This document shows positions 57,264 through 61,655 of a stretch of DNA of 61,655 bases, piece by piece. The notes under the pieces were generated by a model, which made no database searches, was not told the origin of the DNA, and was given only the letters and a program-made list of their open reading frames with translations. Source of the stretch: Comamonas testosteroni (GTDB lineage: Bacteria; Pseudomonadota; Gammaproteobacteria; Burkholderiales; Burkholderiaceae_C); the NCBI RefSeq assembly GCF_000761245.1, contig NZ_AWOR01000053.1:1-61655 (forward strand), in the 5' to 3' direction. Made by a program: the position numbers and the translations under genes. Numbering within the stretch: position 1 is the first letter of the stretch; every line of letters starts with the position of its first letter.

Positions 57264-58382
57264 ATGAAAATCACAAACCAATTTGTAGTTGCCTTGTTAC
57301 TGGCCGCCACAGGTGGCGCGGTGCTAGCGCAATCTCACGTTACCTTGTATGGGCTAGTCGACGCCAGCGTTGGTAGTTTCAAGGGGAATGCCACAGGTGT
57401 GGGCGCGCTGGATCGCCGAATCACCAAGGCGGACAGTGGCGGTATGTCAACCAGCCATTTCGGCCTGCGTGGCCGAGAAGACCTGGGGGGGGGCGTCGGC
57501 GTCGCCTTCGAGCTCTCTGCCTTTTTTCGAAACGACACTGGTTCTGCCGGTCGTAGTGACGCCATCGGTCCGCCGGTGAACGTGCAGACTGATCCGTTCT
57601 GGGCGCGCGCGAGCTGGGTAGGCATTTCTAGTCAGGATTGGGGTCAACTGCGGTTGGGCAACGCCGCAACGCAGCTGTTTGTGAACTCCATCACCAGCAA
57701 TGCCTTTGGCGATTCCACAGTGTTTTCACCGTTGAATTTGGTGACGCACATCGGTGCGCAGCAGGCTGGTGGCACCAGTTGGGCCAACCAACTGATCTAC
57801 GACAGCCCCAATTTCTCAGGTGTGAGATTTTCGGTCGCGCATAGCTTCTCCGAAGGGCGAGGAGCCAATTCGAGCGCACGCGTGCTGTACGAGCCAGGGC
57901 CCTGGACTGCTTCGCTGGTGTGGCAGGCCGCCAAGAAAGATCCGCTCACCTTCGCTGACGGCACAACCAACAACGACATGAAAACGATCATGTTGGGCGG
58001 CTCCTATGACTTTGGCGCGGCCAAAGTGTTTGCGCATGTGGGTCGTATCCAGAACGATGGTACCTCGGCCGTACCTCAGGATGTTGCCTACCGTGTGGCG
58101 GAAGTCAGCGTGGCCGTGCCTGTGGGCTCAGGCCGCATCCTCGCTGGGTATGCGCTGCGCAAGACCAGCGATATGCCTGTTCCCGTGCCCTCTACAGCTG
58201 CCGGGGGCAATATCCGCCGGGCCGTGCTGACAGTGGCCTATGACCACCAGATGTCCAAGCGCACAGATGTTTACGCCCTAGTTATGAGCGACAGAACCAA
58301 GACATTGGCATTGCCTGTGCCTCTCTCCACGGTGGGAGCCAGTGGGGTCAGCGCGGTCGTCGGCATCCGTCATCGCTTTTAA
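57264..58382 (+). CDS. Outer-membrane porin in the lyase cluster
   Basis: 372 residues: signal peptide (MKITNQFVVALLLAATGGAVLA), then QSHVTLYGLVDASVGSFKG, FGLRGREDLGGGVGVAFELSAFF, RASWVGISSQDWGQLRLGN, and a terminal Phe (IRHRF). A Burkholderiales Gram-negative porin. It lies 9 bp before the second lyase and probably serves uptake of its substrate. The ATG at 57264 was chosen for the signal peptide. The spacer 57041-57263 shows no gene. Confidence 0.9.
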   Translation: MKITNQFVVALLLAATGGAVLAQSHVTLYGLVDASVGSFKGNATGVGALDRRITKADSGGMSTSHFGLRGREDLGGGVGVAFELSAFFRNDTGSAGRSDAIGPPVNVQTDPFWARASWVGISSQDWGQLRLGNAATQLFVNSITSNAFGDSTVFSPLNLVTHIGAQQAGGTSWANQLIYDSPNFSGVRFSVAHSFSEGRGANSSARVLYEPGPWTASLVWQAAKKDPLTFADGTTNNDMKTIMLGGSYDFGAAKVFAHVGRIQNDGTSAVPQDVAYRVAEVSVAVPVGSGRILAGYALRKTSDMPVPVPSTAAGGNIRRAVLTVAYDHQMSKRTDVYALVMSDRTKTLALPVPLSTVGASGVSAVVGIRHRF

Positions 58383-58391
58383 GAATTGAAC

Positions 58392-60083
58392 ATGAATACC
58401 AACCAACCCACTAACCAACCAACCTCTGCTTCTATGTCACATAGCACCTTCTTCCGTATGCCACTGCGCACACTGACCCTGGCCGTCCTGGCCAGTCTAA
58501 GCGTTCATGCCTATGCCACCGCTGAGCTCGATGGCCGCAACGCCACGCCAGATGTCATCACCAGCATCGCACAGGGCGAGCCCGTGCAGGTGCCGTTCGT
58601 TGCCATGGAGCGTGTGAAGAAGGCTCATGAAGTACTGATGGCCGCCGCCGCCGCTGGCCAGAAGATCTATGGCCTGACCGTAGGTGTGGGCCAGAACAAG
58701 GACCGCAACATGGTCGATGCCCACGGTAAGCTCAGCCCCGAGGTGATCAAGGCATCACAGGCGTTCAACGTGGCCCTACTGCGTGCACATGCCGGTGGAG
58801 TGGGGCCCGATGCACCTATGCAGGATGTGCGTGCGGCCATGGCTGCACGTCTCAATGCGCTGCTTAATGGAGGCGCAGGTGTGCAGGCTTCCATTGTCGA
58901 GGCTTACGTGCAGTTCCTGAATCATGGCATCACGCCTGCCATGCCCGCACTGGGCTCTATTGGTGAGGCTGACATCACGCTGCTGAGCCATGTAGGGACG
59001 GCCATGATGGGCGAGGGCGATGTGTATTTCCAGGGCCGTAAGCAGCCTGCGGCAGAGGTGCTCAGGAAGTTGAACATTCGTCCGATTGAGCCTGTCGGCA
59101 AAGATGCGCTATCAATTCTCAGTTCCAACGCCTATGCAAGCGGTATGGCGGCACTGGCTCTGCGGGACATGGCGCACTTTAACCAAGTGTCGCAGTTGGT
59201 GTTTGCGCTTAGCCTGCAAGCGCTCAATGGCAATGTGTCGCCGTTCCTGAAGGATTCGCTGGCGCTGCGCCCTTTCCCGCAGACACAGAAGGCGGGTGAG
59301 GACCTGCGCCACCTGCTCGATGGATCTAGCCTCTGGAATGCTGATGACAAGCGTGCGCTGCAGGATCCGCTGAGCTTCCGCACCGCCGTTTATCTGCTAG
59401 GTGAGCAGGCATTGGCGCTGGAGCAGGCGAATGCACAACTCAACGTGCAACTGAATTCGTCCGACGATAACCCAGGCGTGGCCGTTGGGGCGAAGCCCGC
59501 ATCAGACCGCGCACAGGAAAAGCGCGCCTATGTGGAAGGACTAGGGGCGGTGCTGCCGGATGCCAATTTCGAGCCACTGCCGTGGGTGCTGGCTATGGAG
59601 AAATCGGGGCTGTCGCTGGCGCACAGTGCGCTTGCTTCTGCGCAGCGCGTGGTCAAGCTCAATGATCCAGCCTTCACGGGCCTCAGCCGTTTCCTCGGTA
59701 CGGAGAAGAGTATGCATGCCTTTGGTGCAATGGAGAAGCCAGCCATGGCCCTGGCCATGCAAAGTCTGCGCCTGGCCCAGCCAGCATCAATGAACTACTT
59801 GCCCGCGGCCGGAAATATTGAGGACGTGGCCACTAATGCGCCCATCGTGGCCCAGAACCTGCGTCAGCAGATCCAGACGGGCTATCAATTGCTGGGTGTG
59901 GAGTTGGTGCACGCCGCACAGGCTATTGACCTGCGCCGTGTCAGAGATCCGAACTTCCGTCTCTCGCCTGCGACCGCAGCACTCTTTGACGCGTTGCGTA
60001 AGCAGGTGGCATTGCTCGAAAAGGACCGCTCGCTGACACCGGATTTCCGCGCTGCCGCTGAACTGCTGCGCACCTACCGCTGA
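58392..60083 (+). CDS. Exported HAL-family lyase without MIO triad, paralogue 2
   Basis: 563 residues, the same family and architecture as 54022-55788. A Gln/Pro/Thr-rich leader (NQPTNQPTSAS) precedes a signal peptide (MPLRTLTLAVLASLSVHAYA). The Tyr base is Tyr93 (IYGLTVGVG), and the MIO position reads GSIGEADITLLSHVG, Glu192-Ala193-Asp194. LQDPLSFRTAVYLLG, NSSDDNPGVAV and HAAQAIDLRRV are kept. The start is uncertain: a TTG at 58386, ATG at 58392 or ATG at 58434 are all in frame and none has a good ribosome-binding site. Two divergent copies suggest two substrates, such as differently methylated or S-modified histidine betaines. Confidence 0.84.
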   Translation: MNTNQPTNQPTSASMSHSTFFRMPLRTLTLAVLASLSVHAYATAELDGRNATPDVITSIAQGEPVQVPFVAMERVKKAHEVLMAAAAAGQKIYGLTVGVGQNKDRNMVDAHGKLSPEVIKASQAFNVALLRAHAGGVGPDAPMQDVRAAMAARLNALLNGGAGVQASIVEAYVQFLNHGITPAMPALGSIGEADITLLSHVGTAMMGEGDVYFQGRKQPAAEVLRKLNIRPIEPVGKDALSILSSNAYASGMAALALRDMAHFNQVSQLVFALSLQALNGNVSPFLKDSLALRPFPQTQKAGEDLRHLLDGSSLWNADDKRALQDPLSFRTAVYLLGEQALALEQANAQLNVQLNSSDDNPGVAVGAKPASDRAQEKRAYVEGLGAVLPDANFEPLPWVLAMEKSGLSLAHSALASAQRVVKLNDPAFTGLSRFLGTEKSMHAFGAMEKPAMALAMQSLRLAQPASMNYLPAAGNIEDVATNAPIVAQNLRQQIQTGYQLLGVELVHAAQAIDLRRVRDPNFRLSPATAALFDALRKQVALLEKDRSLTPDFRAAAELLRTYR

Positions 60084-60125
60084 TCGCTCGGCGACAACAC
60101 AGAGACAGAAAGAGGGGCACCCACA

Positions 60126-61097
60126 ATGAAACACACCATTCACCCACTCACCATCTGTACGGTCATAGCCGTGGGTTCCATGCACGCCGGTATAGCACAG
60201 GCGCAGAACTCGGTCACACTCTATGGCCTGATCGATGCCAGCGTACGCTACGAACACACCAACAAGGATAACGTCACTTCCGTGGTCGATGGAGCGGATG
60301 CAGGTTGGGGCGGGAGCCGCTGGGGCTTTCTGGGTTCGGAAGACCTTGGCGGTGGCCTCAAGGCCATCATGAACCTGGAGGGCGGTTTTAACATCGACAC
60401 CGGCATGCTGCGCGGCGGAAAAGCCTTTGGCCGTACTGCAATGATAGGGCTAGCCGGTCAATACGGAGAGATTACGTTGGGCCGCCAGTACAACGCACTG
60501 TACTACACCGGTGCATGGCACAGCGATCCCACCTATGTTTCCAGCTGGTCGCCCTCCGTGGTTCATCAGCTTGACTTCGCTTGGGACAACGCCATCGCCT
60601 ACACGGGCCGCTTTGGGAACTACATCGCTCGCGCCACGTTCGCTCCGGGTGAACAGAACGGCTCTAGCGGGAACAGGCAAGCTGCCAGTCTTCTGTACAA
60701 CGGTCACCCCTTTGGCTTGGCCGTCGGGTATGGCAGCAGCAAGAACAATAACTGGTCTACGGCTAATATTGGTGCCTATTACGAGATCGGCAAGCTCACT
60801 GTGCAGGCCACCTACTACCGCACGAGGAATGACCCGTACAGTGGCGCTCACCAAATCACCACTCAGGGCCTGGGCGGTTTCTATCAACTCACGCCGGAGA
60901 TTGAGTTGACGGCAGGTTTCTGGCACACAAAAAATGACCTCAATTCTGGAGCACAGCACGTACGTAAAGGACTAATAGCAGCGCGTTATAGTCTCTCCAA
61001 GCGCACGCGCCTATATGCAGAGGCAGATCATTCTCGCAGCGACGGTGAAATCCGCCGTAAGACAGGTGTGCAAATGGGCATTCGACACTCGTTTTGA
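60126..61097 (+). CDS. Outer-membrane porin at the end of the lyase cluster
   Basis: 323 residues: signal peptide (to about residue 26, AGIAQA), NSVTLYGLIDASVRYEHT, FLGSEDLGGGLKAIMNLEGGF, AFGRTAMIGLAGQYGEITLGRQY and the terminal Phe (GIRHSF). The third porin of the two catabolic blocks and the last gene of block 2. 42 bp after the second lyase stop. Confidence 0.9.
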   Translation: MKHTIHPLTICTVIAVGSMHAGIAQAQNSVTLYGLIDASVRYEHTNKDNVTSVVDGADAGWGGSRWGFLGSEDLGGGLKAIMNLEGGFNIDTGMLRGGKAFGRTAMIGLAGQYGEITLGRQYNALYYTGAWHSDPTYVSSWSPSVVHQLDFAWDNAIAYTGRFGNYIARATFAPGEQNGSSGNRQAASLLYNGHPFGLAVGYGSSKNNNWSTANIGAYYEIGKLTVQATYYRTRNDPYSGAHQITTQGLGGFYQLTPEIELTAGFWHTKNDLNSGAQHVRKGLIAARYSLSKRTRLYAEADHSRSDGEIRRKTGVQMGIRHSF

Positions 61098-61586
61098 CTC
61101 CTCCAGTCTTGTGCTTTGAATGCTTACTCTATAAGCCAAAATGCTTCACATCGGTAAGGCTCCGCCGCCTCGCGTATCAAGGAGTCGAAGGAGGAACTTG
61201 GCGGGCAGCTCTTCATCTGTGTTTAGCACAGTAACATGTTGAGCTACGCTGGCAAGGCGTTCATGGCGGGTCGCTCCTGTGGGCGACCTATCTGTTGTGC
61301 CGGAATTGGAGCACTCTCCCACCCTAGACGAATTTGTATCCTTCGACACTAGCGGTGAAGAGCTGGACGAACGGTGTACCGGTCGTAATCCACAGCTATC
61401 TCGGCCGCCTCTTTCCTGAGGGAAGAAACCACGTCAAGCACTTGGTACGCCTGCTTCACACAAGCTTTCACATTAGAAAGAAAGCGGCTAGTGAATGCTA
61501 TATCTGAGATTCAAATGGTTTCGCATCTCTACTCCTGATATACCAGCGCCAGCCACTTCTAATTTAGGAATTGGGGCCATACGTCG
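61098..61586. other. Spacer with possible gene debris before pntB
   Basis: No intact gene is seen. On the minus strand two frames look like broken coding remnants: about 61146-61265 (RHERLASVAQHVTVLNTDEE) and about 61360-61505 (RFLSNVKACVKQAYQVLDVV, RKEAAEIAVDYDRYTV). I do not recognise a family. No copy of the ssrA 3' end was noticed here. Confidence 0.35.
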
Positions 61587-61655
61587 TCAGCCCCGGAGCA
61601 CCCCCAGCACCTCATCGAGCATTTTCTTGGCATCGCCGAACAGCATGCGGTTGTT
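61587..61655 (-). CDS. pntB: NAD(P) transhydrogenase beta subunit, C-terminal end (cut by window edge)
   Basis: The last 22 residues, NNRMLFGDAKKMLDEVLGVL plus RG, and stop. The E. coli PntB end (HMLFGDAKASVDAILKAL) has the same MLFGDAK motif. The rest lies beyond the window. Couples proton flow to NADPH formation. Confidence 0.8.
   Translation of the reverse strand, partial: NNRMLFGDAKKMLDEVLGVLRG

Noticed and set aside
49718..60083. Ordinary histidine utilisation (hut) operon
   Set aside because: The lyases lack the MIO triad and are exported, the urocanase lacks its Cys, and there is no imidazolonepropionase or formimidoylglutamase; hydantoinase and carbamoylase genes are present instead.
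32731..61655. A repeated ssrA 3' end marking the right attachment site
   Set aside because: No clear second copy of the tmRNA 3' end was noticed by eye downstream; a computed repeat search would be needed to settle this.

Overview
The window reads as chromosomal DNA of a betaproteobacterium of the Comamonadaceae, most likely Comamonas or a close relative. Pointers are an ssrA tag reading ANDERFALAA, a fused aroA-cmk gene, the run gyrA-serC-pheA-tyrA-aroA/cmk-rpsA-ihfB-lapA-lapB, Bug-type binding proteins and Burkholderiales porins. Assignments rest on reading the sequence and remembered family knowledge; no searches were run.

Layout. 1-7535: a heavy-metal RND efflux operon (CzcC-, CzcB-, CzcA-like plus a PII-like protein) lies between the 3' end of one tRNA-Asp and a tRNA-Ala/Glu/Asp cluster. 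7588-17629: a short-chain dehydrogenase, a phasin, a thioesterase, pncB, an ion antiporter, a D-2-hydroxyacid dehydrogenase, a tautomerase, rmuC and an MFS exporter. 17692-29998 (minus strand): the conserved LPS-assembly, ribosomal, aromatic amino acid, serine and gyrase run. 30228-32730: an OmpA-like protein, ubiG, gph and ssrA (tmRNA).

From ssrA onward the character changes. A tyrosine recombinase follows the tmRNA directly, then transposase remnants and two catabolic blocks, as expected of an island integrated at ssrA. Block 1 (35381-44530) holds a two-component ring-hydroxylating dioxygenase, a Bug binding protein, a thiamine-diphosphate enzyme, an aldehyde dehydrogenase and a porin, divergent from an IclR regulator. 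Its spacer carries two near-identical 19-bp palindromes.

Block 2 (45632-61097) is the most interesting part. It holds an M20 carbamoylase-like hydrolase, a hydantoinase-like amidohydrolase, a LysR regulator, a DUF917 protein (a family linked to S-methyl-thiohydantoin desulfuration), a urocanate-hydratase homologue lacking the usual active-site Cys, an MFS carrier, two exported histidine-ammonia-lyase-like proteins whose Ala-Ser-Gly MIO triad is Glu-Ala-Asp, an exported metallo-beta-lactamase-fold protein and two porins. Together these spell out a route by which ergothioneine, S-methyl-ergothioneine or a related trimethylated histidine could lose trimethylamine in the periplasm. The urocanate-like acid would then be imported, hydrated to a (thio)hydantoin propionate, desulfurated, and opened through N-carbamoyl-glutamate to glutamate. 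The window ends in the 3' end of a pntB-like gene, so the right boundary of the island is unresolved.
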